Source: Symbiodinium natans (lineage: Eukaryota; Sar; Dinophyceae; Suessiales; Symbiodiniaceae). Taken from it: a stretch of DNA of 64,000 nucleotides. Within the stretch, counting starts at the first letter, position 1; each line of letters starts with the position of its first letter. Shown here piece by piece: positions 46,375 to 56,735 of this stretch. Below the pieces are notes generated by a model. It searched no databases, had not been told where the DNA came from, and worked only from the letters and a program-made list of their open reading frames with translations. The DNA is taken from assembly GCA_905221605.1 (NCBI GenBank), contig CAJNDS010000713.1, positions 273,001 to 337,000 of the forward strand, read 5' to 3'. Both the position numbers and the translations under genes were made by a program.

Positions 46375-46780
46375 GGCTAAGGAGTCTGCTGAGGGGGTTA
46401 CAGGACGTCTGGCCACTGTGATCCACTGAAGGCCTTCGCACACAGCACATGCATCACGCTGACAAGCGGCCAGCATTAGTCTCTTTCCTGGCAGGTTCTA
46501 GCCCAGCAAGGATGTCGACCACGAACACCACGCGCGGAAAGACAAATACAATACACTCGTGTCCTGCACTAAACTGTCATTCCCGTGTTTAGCCATCGTG
46601 CATAAAGCACGTCTTATGCATTCTTCCCTTTGTTGCAGCTAGGTGCAAGTCCTGTCGTCACAATCCTTCAGGATCTTCGGGGCGGCCGAGCACTAGCTAC
46701 TTGCACGCCCCAGGGCGAAGAACCTCGAAGACTGAGACTTGCTACCATGCTCGCACGTCTTCAAAAAGACTCTCACCCTC

Positions 46781-47347
46781 TCAGCGGTACAGGCCGTTGT
46801 TGATGCGGTCGATGAAGTAGGCGGGGCTGGCAGGCAAGCAGACCAAGTTGCCCTCGTACTTCTTGGCGATGTTCTTCAGCTGATCGGTCATGCCCGGGAT
46901 GTTGTAAATGTCCGAAACCTGCTGGTATGGGCCATGGGTTCCGATCAGACCAGCGACGGTAGGGAACATGCCAGGGAATTGTCGGTAGGCCTGGATGTTG
47001 GCATTGTTGATGTCCACCTTGTCCGTGCCACCCAGGTACTTCACACCGTCATAGTCCACCATCGCTTGGGCGGCACCAGGGGCCAGGGCAACTGTGGCTG
47101 CGGCCGCGGTGGCCGCGACCTGCTGCTTTCTAGAGTTCAGCCATCCCATGATAGCACCCACGCCGAAGCCAGCAGCAAGGACCCCGAACACTCCGGAGGT
47201 CTCCGGCTCTTCCATCTCCAGCTGCTCCAGCTGCATCTGCGGAGCTGGCTGCGCAGGCCGACCGCTCGATGAGACACCGGCGGCATTGGGCACCACGTAT
47301 GCGGCCGCCGGTGCAAAGAGCAGGGCAACAAGGAGAGCACGAGACAT
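46781..47347 (-). CDS. PSBU: PsbU (tandem copy 4)
   Basis: Protein identical to the other copies. Its 406-bp spacer towards copy 3 and the one above it (47348-47752) are nearly identical along most of their length, so copies 4 and 5 with their flanks come from the most recent duplication or conversion event. The unit length here is 972-973 bp. Confidence 0.96.
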   Translation of the reverse strand: MSRALLVALLFAPAAAYVVPNAAGVSSSGRPAQPAPQMQLEQLEMEEPETSGVFGVLAAGFGVGAIMGWLNSRKQQVAATAAAATVALAPGAAQAMVDYDGVKYLGGTDKVDINNANIQAYRQFPGMFPTVAGLIGTHGPYQQVSDIYNIPGMTDQLKNIAKKYEGNLVCLPASPAYFIDRINNGLYR

Positions 47348-47752
47348 GGCTAAGGAGTCTGCCGAGGGGGTTACAGGACGTCTGGCCACTGTGATCCACT
47401 GAAGGCCTTCGCACACAGCACATGCATCACGCTGACAAGCGGCCAGCATTAGTCTCTTTCCTAGCAGGTTCTAGCCCAGCAAGGATGTCGACCACGAACA
47501 CCACGCGCGGAAAGACAAATACAATACACTCGTGTCCTGCACTAAACTGTCATTCCGTGTTTAGCCATCGTGCATAAAGCACGTCTTACACATTCTTCCC
47601 TTTGTTGCAGCTAGGTGCAAGTCCTGTCGTCACAATCCTTCAGGATCTTCGGGGCGGCCGAGCACTAGCTACTTGCACGCCCCAGGGCGAAGAACCTCGA
47701 AGACTGAGACTTGCTACCATGCTCGCACTTCTTCAAAAAGACTCTCACCCTC

Positions 47753-48319
47753 TCAGCGGTACAGGCCGTTGTTGATGCGGTCGATGAAGTAGGCGGGGCT
47801 GGCAGGCAAGCAGACCAAGTTGCCCTCGTACTTCTTGGCGATGTTCTTCAGCTGATCGGTCATGCCCGGGATGTTGTAGATGTCCGAAACCTGCTGGTAT
47901 GGGCCATGGGTTCCGATCAGACCCGCGACGGTAGGGAACATGCCAGGGAATTGTCGGTAGGCCTGGATGTTGGCATTGTTGATGTCCACCTTGTCCGTGC
48001 CACCCAGGTACTTCACACCGTCATAGTCCACCATCGCTTGGGCGGCACCAGGGGCCAGGGCAACTGTGGCTGCGGCCGCGGTGGCCGCGACCTGCTGCTT
48101 TCTAGAGTTCAGCCATCCCATGATAGCACCCACGCCGAAGCCAGCAGCAAGGACCCCGAACACTCCGGAGGTCTCCGGCTCTTCCATCTCCAGCTGCTCC
48201 AGCTGCATCTGCGGAGCTGGCTGCGCAGGCCGACCGCTCGATGAGACACCGGCGGCATTGGGCACCACGTATGCGGCCGCCGGTGCAAAGAGCAGGGCAA
48301 CAAGGAGAGCACGAGACAT
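47753..48319 (-). CDS. PSBU: PsbU (tandem copy 5)
   Basis: Protein identical to copies 1-4. It combines a 3' flank like that of copy 4 with the second-type 5' flank seen in copy 2, a mosaic expected from unequal exchange within the array. Confidence 0.96.
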   Translation of the reverse strand: MSRALLVALLFAPAAAYVVPNAAGVSSSGRPAQPAPQMQLEQLEMEEPETSGVFGVLAAGFGVGAIMGWLNSRKQQVAATAAAATVALAPGAAQAMVDYDGVKYLGGTDKVDINNANIQAYRQFPGMFPTVAGLIGTHGPYQQVSDIYNIPGMTDQLKNIAKKYEGNLVCLPASPAYFIDRINNGLYR

Positions 48320-48715
48320 GGCTAAGGAGTCTGCCGTAGAGGGTACAGGAGTCTCGCCACTTGATCCTTAAAGGCCCTTGTTCATAGCAGTCGCATCTTG
48401 CTGGCAAGCGGATAGCTTCACGGACTTTGGCTGAGACATTGTGCGTCGTCTACCACACTCAGAAGGACGCGTACAAGTGTATATGCATATATGTGCACTC
48501 ATGTCCTGCATTCCTGTGTCTGACCATGCTGCACGCACTTCACGTTTACTGCATTCTTCCGCGGATTTGCTGCAGCTAGGTGCAAGTCCTGTCGTCGAAA
48601 TCCTTCAGGATCTTCAGGGCGGCCGAGCACTAGCTACATTCACGCGCAATGGCGAAGAACCTCAAACGCTGAGACTTTCTACGACTCTCGCGCGTTCAAA
48701 AAGCCTTTCACACTC

Positions 48716-49282
48716 TCAGCGGTACAGGCCGTTGTTGATGCGGTCGATGAAGTAGGCGGGGCTGGCAGGCAAGCAGACCAAGTTGCCCTCGTACTTCTTG
48801 GCGATGTTCTTCAGCTGATCGGTCATGCCCGGGATGTTGTAGATGTCCGAAACCTGCTGGTATGGGCCATGGGTTCCGATCAGACCAGCGACGGTAGGGA
48901 ACATGCCAGGGAATTGTCGGTAGGCCTGGATGTTGGCATTGTTGATGTCCACCTTGTCCGTGCCACCCAGGTACTTCACACCGTCATAGTCCACCATCGC
49001 TTGGGCGGCACCAGGGGCCAGGGCAACTGTGGCTGCGGCCGCGGTGGCCGCGACCTGCTGCTTTCTAGAGTTCAGCCATCCCATGATAGCACCCACGCCG
49101 AAGCCAGCAGCAAGGACCCCGAACACTCCGGAGGTCTCCGGCTCTTCCATCTCCAGCTGCTCCAGCTGCATCTGCGGAGCTGGCTGCGCAGGCCGACCGC
49201 TCGATGAGACACCGGCGGCATTGGGCACCACGTACGCGGCCGCCGGTGCAAAGAGCAGGGCAACAAGGAGAGCACGAGCCAT
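48716..49282 (-). CDS. PSBU: PsbU (tandem copy 6, first in transcription order)
   Basis: The only copy with an amino-acid difference visible to me: it begins MARALL instead of MSRALL, a change inside the signal peptide that should be neutral. The 5' flank (GGGCTACAACTGGCTGCTG...) is unique, as expected for the array edge. It may hold the array's promoter if the copies are transcribed together. The 3' flank has diverged slightly from the other copies. Confidence 0.96.
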   Translation of the reverse strand: MARALLVALLFAPAAAYVVPNAAGVSSSGRPAQPAPQMQLEQLEMEEPETSGVFGVLAAGFGVGAIMGWLNSRKQQVAATAAAATVALAPGAAQAMVDYDGVKYLGGTDKVDINNANIQAYRQFPGMFPTVAGLIGTHGPYQQVSDIYNIPGMTDQLKNIAKKYEGNLVCLPASPAYFIDRINNGLYR

Positions 49283-49497
49283 GGTTAAGGAGTCTACCGA
49301 AGAGGGCTACAACTGGCTGCTGAGAATAAAAGGCTCTGCAAATCTACTGACTTCAGCAGCTTGGCGATCTCTCATCAGATCAGAGCACACCAGCCAAAAA
49401 TGCTTGAAATCCATCGTTCTCATGTCTGTAGGTTTTGGCTAGCTTTTGTAAACGAAAACTCCGCATGGGCAAGAGCACACCTAGATTCTGAACCCCA

Positions 49498-49615
49498 GCC
49501 CATCGGAAGCCTGCGCTTGAGCGACTTCGACCAGACGGAGCTTCGGGAAGGGAAGTCTGGCAGGTGGGCCATGCGCTTCAACCCGCACATCGCGAAGCTC
49601 TCGCGCCCAAACCCA
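49498..49615 (+). CDS. candidate exon (orphan)
   Basis: After ACCCCAG the plus strand encodes PIGSLRLSDFDQTELREGKS and then GRWAMRFNPHIAKLSRP, with clear coding bias. Lies between the psbU array and the decarboxylase, on the opposite strand. Family unknown. Confidence 0.4.
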
Positions 49616-50375
49616 AACCCCTCCCCACAGATCGCTGGGCCTGGCGATGCCGACACACGGCTGACAGGCTAGTGTATACGATGTGTCAATCAGAAGTCAG
49701 ATAGGCTGCCAGAACCTCCCCTCGCTGCCTGGCACGGAGGATGCAGCTGACTCGGCTGCCAGCTGGCCCTGCCAAGATTCCAAGCGCGCCAGAAAACCCT
49801 ACAGGCCCGAAAAACATTTAAAATTACGGGGGCTCTAAATCCTAAAACCTAATGGCTCAACTCAGGGCGAAGGCCCCGAACCCTTCCCCCCCTAATTCTC
49901 AAACAGGTTTAGTATTGGGCTGGGTGCCGGCAGGGTCCGGGAAAAAGAATATTTAAAAGGGGTGGTTTGAGTATTAGGGGGAAGGGATTACGGAATGATA
50001 ATAGAGACCCACGTTGTTTAGATACCCCCCTCCCCCCCCACCCCACCCCCAGTTCAGGATTCACAAAGAAAGCCCAACCATCGCAGACCTGCACCGGGGA
50101 TGTCGTCTCTAAAAACTCGGTGATGCACCTGGGAAGAAGGCCCGAGATTTGAAAGCCTGCCTTGAATCAGGCAGCCGTCCCGAAACATTGCAACACACGG
50201 CTGCGCGTTTCGGGCTTTGCGGTCTGGAGACTTGGGTTCAGGGTCTGGAACTGGACATGTCAGTCAGGCTATCGGCTATCTTACTACACTCAGACAGCTA
50301 GCTCAAACAGGCCAGGCTTCTTTCTTCTTCGCACACAGACATGCAGAGATGCCTCTGCGAAGGCCAAGGAAGGTT

Positions 50376-51998
50376 TCACACTTCCAGCCCCTCGCCGATC
50401 TCCTCCATCACTGCCAGCAGCTGCTCCACGTCAGCCATGGTTGTGTTGATGCAGCTTGGGAAAACGATGCGGAAGAAGTTGGGCAGGTTGCCCAGCGGCT
50501 GAAAGCCAATCATGGCGAGCCCACGCCTCTGCATCTCCGCCTTAATGCCCACTGCCACCCTTGCCATCTTGCTGCGCGCCTGCTCGTCGGCGGTGGCTGG
50601 GTCCCAGGGACGCATTGCGGACGGCACGTACCAGAAGCACACATTGGTGTACGTCCGAGGCTTTGCCATGACAAACTTCCCGCACGAGCTGCGCACCTTG
50701 TTCTCAAAGTGCTTTGCTAATGCAAGGCAGTGGTCCACACGCGCTGCCCAACCCTCGTCCCCCAGTGCCCTCCACGCCAGCCACAGCTTGAACGCATCCG
50801 CCCTACGGCCGCACTGGATGGTCTTGTCCCCGAGATCGTACTCGGCGTAGAGCTTGTCCGGCTGAAACAGGTAGGCGGCCGAGGTGCCATTGCAGGCTGC
50901 CAGCTGCCCAGGCGGGCCAGAAACCAAAAACGTACTGCACTGCTGGGGCGCGCCCATGAGCTTGTGCGCATTCCAGGTCAGGGAGTCGGCCCGGCCTGCA
51001 CCCGCCATGAGAGCCTGCACCGTAGGGTCGGACGACAGCAGCGCCGCAGCGCCCCAGGACCCATCGATGTGCATCCACATGCCATGGCGCGCAGCCACAT
51101 CTGCAATGGCATCAAAGGGGTCAAACGCCCCGGTGACAGTGGTGCCCGCGGTGGCGCCTACAAAAAATGGCAGCGCACCCGCGGCTAGGGCTTCCTGCAC
51201 GGCCCTAGCCAGTGCCTCAGGCACCATTGCCCCGCACTCGTCGCACTCCACAGCCACGAGGTTGTCGTAACCAAGGCCGATCAAGCTGGCTGCTTTCTTG
51301 TAGCTGTAGTGCGCTTGTGCAGAGGTGAAGGCCACCAGGCGAGGTCCGCCGGCCAGCCCAGTCTTGTTGATGTTGGGGACCGCGCGTGCGCGTGCCAGGT
51401 GCATGCTGTAGATGTTCGCAATGCTGCCACCCGGGACGAAGAGGCCTTCATGGGCCCTCGCAAAGCTCCCACCGACACAGCGCGCCATCTTGTCCAGCAC
51501 GTGCCGCTCCACGACTGTGAAGACAGGCGCCACCTCAAAGGTGTGGACGTTCGTGTTGGCAGCCACAACAGACCAGTCCGCCGCAATGGCAACTGGGTCA
51601 GCCTGGGAGTAGAGCTGGTTGAGGAAGAGAGGGTGGTGCGTGCGCACAGAGAGGTCGAGCGTCACCTCGAGTGCGCGGTGCAGAGCAGCGAGAGGAGTCG
51701 GGGCGTCACCATCCCCAAGCTCCAGTGACACCCCCACGCTGGAGAAGGCACCGTCCAGCTCAGCAGGGCTTTTCAGCTTCACTACTGGCTTCTTCGAGTC
51801 GGGTCCGCCCATCACATACTCCACCAGCGTGGCCGTGACATCCTCGAGAAATGACTCCAGCTTGTCCGGCATGCTCCCAGAGCTTCGGCCGCCGGAGCTT
51901 GAGTCACCGGAGCTCGGGCCGCCAGCCGAGGTTGCCCTCTCATCAGGGGGCACACACGCGGCCAGACCCACGGGATAAGCCCCCGCAGAGTCTTCCAT
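50376..51998 (-). CDS. PLP-dependent group II amino-acid decarboxylase (glutamate/cysteine-sulfinate type), intronless
   Basis: 540 codons in one frame, the usual length of the family. The PLP-binding lysine lies in TWNAHKLMG (K about 346), the PLP-contacting aspartate in HIDGSWGAAAL (about 310-320), and the ring-stacking histidine region in SAQAHYSYKKA (about 226-236). FLNQLYSQADPVAIAADW and VFTVVERHVLDKM match the substrate entry and dimer regions of the GAD/CSAD branch rather than aromatic-acid decarboxylases. The reaction removes the alpha-carboxyl of an acidic amino acid (glutamate to GABA, or cysteine sulfinate or aspartate to hypotaurine or beta-alanine); the substrate cannot be fixed by eye. 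The first 42 residues are Ser/Gly-rich with no clear signal, so the enzyme is probably cytosolic. Start: first ATG of the frame. Confidence 0.93.
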   Translation of the reverse strand: MEDSAGAYPVGLAACVPPDERATSAGGPSSGDSSSGGRSSGSMPDKLESFLEDVTATLVEYVMGGPDSKKPVVKLKSPAELDGAFSSVGVSLELGDGDAPTPLAALHRALEVTLDLSVRTHHPLFLNQLYSQADPVAIAADWSVVAANTNVHTFEVAPVFTVVERHVLDKMARCVGGSFARAHEGLFVPGGSIANIYSMHLARARAVPNINKTGLAGGPRLVAFTSAQAHYSYKKAASLIGLGYDNLVAVECDECGAMVPEALARAVQEALAAGALPFFVGATAGTTVTGAFDPFDAIADVAARHGMWMHIDGSWGAAALLSSDPTVQALMAGAGRADSLTWNAHKLMGAPQQCSTFLVSGPPGQLAACNGTSAAYLFQPDKLYAEYDLGDKTIQCGRRADAFKLWLAWRALGDEGWAARVDHCLALAKHFENKVRSSCGKFVMAKPRTYTNVCFWYVPSAMRPWDPATADEQARSKMARVAVGIKAEMQRRGLAMIGFQPLGNLPNFFRIVFPSCINTTMADVEQLLAVMEEIGEGLEV

Positions 51999-52649
51999 GA
52001 CGAAGCAGAAGGGAATACGGAATATGACAACACCAAGGATCTGACTATTATGGAGGGCATCAAACTTACGGACCGCGTGCGGATGCTTGTACTTTGCCTG
52101 GCTCCTGGGTGCTGGAGGTCACGAATTGGGTGCTCAGAGGTATCTTGATCCCACAATCAATAAGTGCCAGGTTCACGAAAGGGCAAGCAGAATGTCTGCG
52201 ACCTGCAGATTCTCCAAACATTCCCATCCGTGAGGTCCTCCCCTCACACTTTCCGGTGAACAATCAACATCACCTTAAACCCGAAGATGTGCTAAAACTT
52301 CAAAACCCATTCCTCAAACATAACACATGGCACAAAGTATGGAGTTTGCTCGCGGCAAAGGCACAAATCCTCGATGTCCTCCGTTTCCTCCGGCGTTGCC
52401 CGTGGTTCCGTGGAGTCTTGCAAGGGCCTTGGAGATCAGGGGGTTTAGTTTGCAACTCGGACTAGGGCTTGTGGCCAAGAGCAAAGGCCGACATCAGCAC
52501 CGCAAGTGAACTCTGCACAATCAGCAGAAGCAATGCAACGCATGGGCTTGTCTTTTTCCAGCGTTGAGCCCTCAGGCGCCAGCGAAACCGGCAAGTCGGG
52601 CCTGTCAGCCGTCTCCTCACATGCCGTCCAGCCCCGGGCCCCCTTGTAC

Positions 52650-52845
52650 TAGGGGGTTTGAAAAGCCCGGAAGTCCCGGAAGGCTTGCAAGACTCAACGC
52701 CACATGTTCCTGCTGGGCCTGCTGGTGCTTCTCCTCCATCTTCTCATCCTGGCCATCCTGAATTGCGCCGACCTTTGGTGGTTCAGGCACTTGCGGCGTG
52801 TCAAACTCAGAATTCCAGCTAAACCGCGCCGACGATCTGAGAATA
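52650..52845 (-). CDS. candidate exon, acidic coiled coil (orphan)
   Basis: Minus strand FDTPQVPEPPKVGAIQDGQD and then EKMEEKHQQAQQEHVALSLA, with good codon bias and helix propensity. The boundaries are uncertain. Family unknown. The rest of 52000-52650 shows no gene. Confidence 0.4.
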
Positions 52846-52989
52846 TCTGAGAGTTACTTTGTCGCCGTTGTTTTGCAAATGGGGAATTTCTTCTGCCGGT
52901 CCGTTGAGTGTTGGAACGCCATCCAAGGCCTTCTGCTCTCGCGGGGTCCCAACCCCTGGCGGATGCTCATGAGGGCGCTTTAAGCCACA

Positions 52990-54230
52990 TGCTGGCCCTC
53001 ACACCCGCAAGAACCGGTGAACCAAAAACCCAACCATGCGACCCGGCCCATTGTCAGGAGCGTTTTCCCTAACACGCCTACGCCGCCGGTTCCAGTTTGG
53101 TGAATTATAGGTGCCAGGCTGGGGCAGATCTCGGCAGGAAAGGCCTGCAAGTCTGTAAGCTTTGCCCTCGTCTCTCCGCCCCCTCAGCCCCCAAACGCTC
53201 AGGATCCCCAGCCCCAAACCGAAAGCTAAGGCTCCGGCCGTGGCTTCCGGCAGAGAAGGAGGAAGCGTGCCTCCCACAGAAGTGCGGGAATCAGGGTCTG
53301 AGACTTGGGGTTTAGGGAAGTCTTCAGTCAGGAAAAGCTGCTTTGAAAAGTGCGTCGGGTTGAACGACACCATGATCTACGGATCTGGTCTTTCGATGTA
53401 CAACATAGGCGTGAGCATACTGCACCGTGCGACTACAGGTGTGCTGAATCTAGTTGGCCAGCACCTACTCTGGAGGGCGGCACACGGGTTTCAACCCCAC
53501 ACCCTCGGACTCCCCTACCGAAACTCTAAAAGCGACACCCGCCATGTCAAGTATGCATTCTGGCATTGACCACAGATATGCGCCCCATTGCTACCCTCCA
53601 AGATAAGGCACGTTCAACCCATTCAAGCCCCATTTCGAATCCGAGGTCCCCACTGCGAGGGTCGCAGGTGCCGAGATCCTTCCACGCCCCACAAGCCATG
53701 CATCGAAACTTTGGGGACCGCGTTTGCATTTAAACCATCTTAGCAGGCGTTTTGAAGCGTAGGATGTCTGAGGGGAGCCGATAATTGACCCTAAGCCCCC
53801 CCGTTAGGGCTGCAGGGTTGCGGGGCTCTGCATCAAGGACACTGATTTCAGCCATCACTCTTTGTGTCAGGCGCTGGGCGAGCGACCGATATCACTTTGT
53901 GATTCGGCACGCAAGCCATAAGCAACGTCCTGTCTCTGTCCTGTACAGTCTGACAGTCCGACGGCCACTCAAGAGTTGGCATACTGCATGAGTTAACAAA
54001 TGCGGCAGGACCCACAGCTTCTGAGCTGAATGGATCGCAGAATGAATACAGCGCAACGACTGTAAAGTGCACGCATGGCGCAAAGCAGTCTGTAGAGGTG
54101 TACCTCCGGTTTTGGCTCGAGCTAATAAGCGAGCATGACCCAGGAGGATGCAATTTGCCAATAAACTTCAATAGGCCCTTTAAAGCCCTTTAGGGTTTGC
54201 TCTCAGGCACCACATGGCTCCTCAATAGGC
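52990..54230. other. no recognised gene
   Basis: Overlapping frames on both strands. Minus-strand frames around 53150-53370 include a glycine-rich hydrophobic stretch (ATAGALAFGLGLGILSVWGL) that could be a membrane-spanning exon, but nothing is identifiable. Confidence 0.35.
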
Positions 54231-54236
54231 CACCAT

Positions 54237-54443
54237 AGAATCGCCCTGCCGAGGCCATCGTAAGCTTCATCACAGAAACCTCGCGAAGCGCAAGCGCAAA
54301 CGGCGCGAAGGTTTACGTAAACATCGTAAAGAAGGATCCTGGACACGAGGAGGGATCACGAGGGCATGGGTTCGATTCGGCCGTCAAGTTCCTCTCTCAA
54401 GGCTACGATATCCAACAACGTTCCTTGAGCCCGGAAGAGAAGT
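54237..54443 (+). CDS. candidate terminal exon (orphan)
   Basis: After CCATAG the plus strand encodes AEAIVSFITETSRSASANGA, then KVYVNIVKKDPGHEEGSRGH and a tail ending ...LSPEEK before TAG. The length, charge pattern and codon use suggest a real C-terminal exon. Family unknown. Confidence 0.45.
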
Positions 54444-54529
54444 AGGTGCCGTCGGTCACGAATGAAGGTTCAACAGCCGTCGAAGCCTTCATCCAAACTT
54501 CAAAGCAGCCTGAACTCAATAAAAAGTCC

Positions 54530-54700
54530 CTACAGACGACCGGCTCACATCCGCGGGGCCCAATACGTAGGGCAGGCCGTTCATAAGAATGATGACACAG
54601 AGAAGCGTGTGGAACTGCGCAATCACGATCGGGGCAGCGTGGGCCCAAAGCGGCAGCGTGCCAAAGGGCGCCCGGGAGTACGAATACTGGAAGTTTTCTC
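54530..54700 (-). CDS. candidate exon with a membrane segment (orphan)
   Basis: Minus strand YSRAPFGTLPLWAHAAPIVI continues into a hydrophobic stretch FHTLLCVIILMNGLPYVLG. Possibly one exon of a membrane protein; not identified. Confidence 0.35.
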
Positions 54701-54754
54701 GTAGGCACCTCAATTTCACAACTACGCCATTCACCGTTAGAGATGCCGACATCG

Positions 54755-54895
54755 TCACATCACCATCATCACCACCACAACCGCCATTACCTTCATGACC
54801 ACCACCATCATGACCTCCACCTTCACTCCCTCCATGATCATCATCGTCGTCATCATCCCCACAACCACACCACCATCATCACCACCGCCAGCAAA
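54755..54895. repeat. CAT/CAC trinucleotide microsatellite
   Basis: Imperfect (CATCAC)n/(CAC)n tract. The apparent His-rich frame is a by-product. Confidence 0.9.
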
Positions 54896-55073
54896 ACCCC
54901 TGCTGTCGGCGTCACACACGCAAGAGAGGGCGGGGGAACTCTTCAAGCACGCAGCCGCACAGAAAGCCGCACCAAAACACTGCAGCTGCAGCGCCTCTTT
55001 CTGACTTCTCTTCTAAAGCTTGTTGATTGCACGCTTGGAGCACTCGGACTGCGTTCTGTACACGACGACGTGC

Positions 55074-55776
55074 CTACTTAGCTTCAGTCACCTCATCATC
55101 CGTAGTGTCCGGGGTGGCCTCCGCAGCGTTGGAGAAGACACTTGTTTTAAGTGCTCCCGCTGACATCTCATTCACGAAATCGTTCTTGGACATCGCAGCC
55201 GTCTCTGCGAACAGATTGATAAGGTGCGGCAGGGCGGTAGCGTAATAAATCTCCCGTGTTTTCTGGCGTGCTCCTAAGAGCAGCTCAGGCTTGTTGCAGA
55301 GCATGAGGCGGTGTACCCTGCCCTCGAAACGCTTGGCGTGGAACTCCGAGGAGAGCAAATGGATCTCCAGGACCTCGACGAGGGAAAGACGTGGCTCCAC
55401 AGCTAACATTTCCACCTGATACCGCCACAAGCGTTGACCCATGCATGTGGAACGAGTGCGGCCAACCTTGTAGTAGGCGACCCCGTCAGCATCCACAGCT
55501 TTCAGCAGGTGGACCATGAAGTAAAGCGATTTCTCGAGCACTGCTTGGACTTCCGAATCCAGGGCATTGAGACATAGAGTATGCATGCCCGTGGTCGTCA
55601 GTGGAGCATGAAACCTCAACAATTGCATCTCGAGCTTGCAGATTTTGTCCGTCATGGAGGTCCGCCTGCCCGATAGACAGCTGGGGTTGTCCACCCATGG
55701 CGGCTTCGCGTACTTCGTGTTCGGCTTCCATAGCAACGCCGGAGTGGCCTGCACCTGGCACAGGGCTGACAGGTGC
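55074..55776 (-). CDS. novel protein, possible GIY-YIG (T5orf172/MUG113-like) domain
   Basis: About 230 codons of consistent coding sequence ending in an acidic tail (TPDTTDDEVTEAK). The centre has GVAYYKVGRTRSTCMGQRLW, followed about 20 residues later by VLEIHLLSSEFHAKRFEGRVH. The order YxxKVGRT - R - IH - F - KRFEG - REIYY resembles the compact GIY-YIG fold of T5orf172/MUG113 proteins, which are frequent in giant viruses and protist genomes. This is an eye-level match only. The 5' end runs into the 198-bp palindrome, and the frame differs from that of the ORF on the other side. Whether both once formed one gene is unclear. Confidence 0.55.
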
Positions 55777-55974
55777 ACGGAGGCCTTCAGTATGATTCGG
55801 TCATGTGCCTGGGTGGTATGGTTGGCGAACCAAGTGCTCTCGAAGGTCATCGAAGGCAAGGCTGCCTCGACCAGGCCTGGTCGAGGCAGCCTTGCCTTCG
55901 ATGACCTTCGAGAGCACTTGGTTCGCCAACCATACCACCCAGGCACATGACCGAATCATACTGAAGGCCTCCGT
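55777..55974. repeat. 198-bp perfect palindrome (two 99-bp arms, no spacer)
   Basis: 55777-55875 and 55876-55974 are exact reverse complements, with the centre at CCAGG|CCTGG. Each arm reads into a coding frame from its own side (EAFSMIRSCAWVVWLANQVL). It could be a real inverted duplication or a foldback sequencing/assembly artefact. Confidence 0.95.
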
Positions 55975-56523
55975 GTTGTCGAGAAGGGATCCACGTCGCA
56001 TGTGGTGTTGTCGGCTGCTTCGACATGCATGTGTTTTTGGGACTGGCTTTGCCTTCGGCTTCGGATCCTGATTCTCTTTGTCGGTCTCCGGAAACTTCCT
56101 TGCCTTTGGCTTCGGAACCTGATTCTCTTTGTCGGTATCCGGTAACTTCCTCTTCTTGTCTTCGAGTGGCTCGGGGGGCATTGTCTCCAAGTTCTGCTTC
56201 TGCAAGCGCATCTTGTTGATCTCATTGCTTAACTCAGCAATGGTGCTCATCTGTTGCTTGATGATTGTAGCATTGTGCTCGATGGTGTTGTTTTGCTTGG
56301 ATTCTACCCGTGCCTTGGTCAAGGACTGCAAAGAGTGCATCAGGGACTCTGCCTTGTTCGCGTCGCAGCCTCCACTCGCAACTTGTTCCATAGTCTTGAC
56401 AGTCAAGTCGTTAAATGCCTGGCTCTCAGAAGAAATCCCCAATCCTTGAGAAGGGCCTGGCATACTCGCGTCCGGCATGTCAAGGCTTACCGCGAAAAGA
56501 GACGACGACATCACTGAGCTCAT
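55975..56523 (-). CDS. novel coiled-coil protein with a KENQ-type repeat (3' end broken by the palindrome)
   Basis: Starting at MSSVMSSSLFAVS, the frame has a central coiled coil (KQQMSTIAELSNEINKMRLQ) and two tandem units of the form DTDKENQVPKPKA / ETDKENQDPKPKA. KEN is also a known degradation box, but function is not inferred. The frame continues into the palindrome and stops at 55801, where it only reads the inverted arm. No family is recognised. A further in-frame Met lies 14 codons upstream (56565). Confidence 0.5.
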
Positions 56524-56604
56524 ATGGCTACGGCTTCTTCTGATAAGGCAATTAGCACAGCACATTCCTCAGACGACGGCAATATACGGCAAGAGATCAA
56601 GCTG

Positions 56605-56735
56605 AGCACCCTCCTCCTCCCCTCCTGCCCTCCTCCTCTCCTCCTCTCCTCCCTCCTCCTCCTCCTCCTCCTTTCCTCCTCCTCCTCTCCTCCTCCTCCT
56701 CTCCTCCTCCTCCTCTCCTCCTCCTTGGTGTCGCC
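56605..56735. repeat. CTC trinucleotide microsatellite
   Basis: (CTCCTC)n tract of about 120 bp. Confidence 0.95.

Larger units (their letters stand above)
43830..49282 (-). repeat. head-to-tail psbU tandem array (six units, 893-973 bp)
   Basis: Start-to-start distances are 934, 893, 973, 972 and 963 bp. Each spacer contains a shared roughly 170-bp 3' flank (with CTAGCTAC and GAGACTTGCTAC words) and a 5' flank ending CTCCTTAGCC before the ATG. No TATA box or AATAAA signal is seen, as is usual in dinoflagellates. An AG in GGCAG|ACTCCTTAGCCATG could serve as a trans-splice acceptor. Confidence 0.95.

Noticed and set aside
46375-46476. Longer PsbU starts (222 codons) in copies 3 and 4
   Set aside because: The extension is 5' flank that happens to be open; other copies lack it, and the signal peptide starts at MSRALL.
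43939-49207. 177-codon plus-strand frames repeated at every psbU unit
   Set aside because: Antisense shadows of psbU. They recur because the unit recurs; no start context or family supports them.
43548-49300. Dinoflagellate spliced-leader sequence upstream of psbU copies
   Set aside because: I looked for the leader core (CCATTTTGGCTCAAG) and saw no copy or relict there or elsewhere in the window, so retroposition signatures are unproven.
54365-54390. tRNA-like T-arm word GGGTTCGATTCGG
   Set aside because: No cloverleaf can be drawn around it, and it lies within a candidate protein exon.
54743-55081. His-rich 112-codon protein
   Set aside because: Caused by a CAT/CAC microsatellite; no support outside the repeat.
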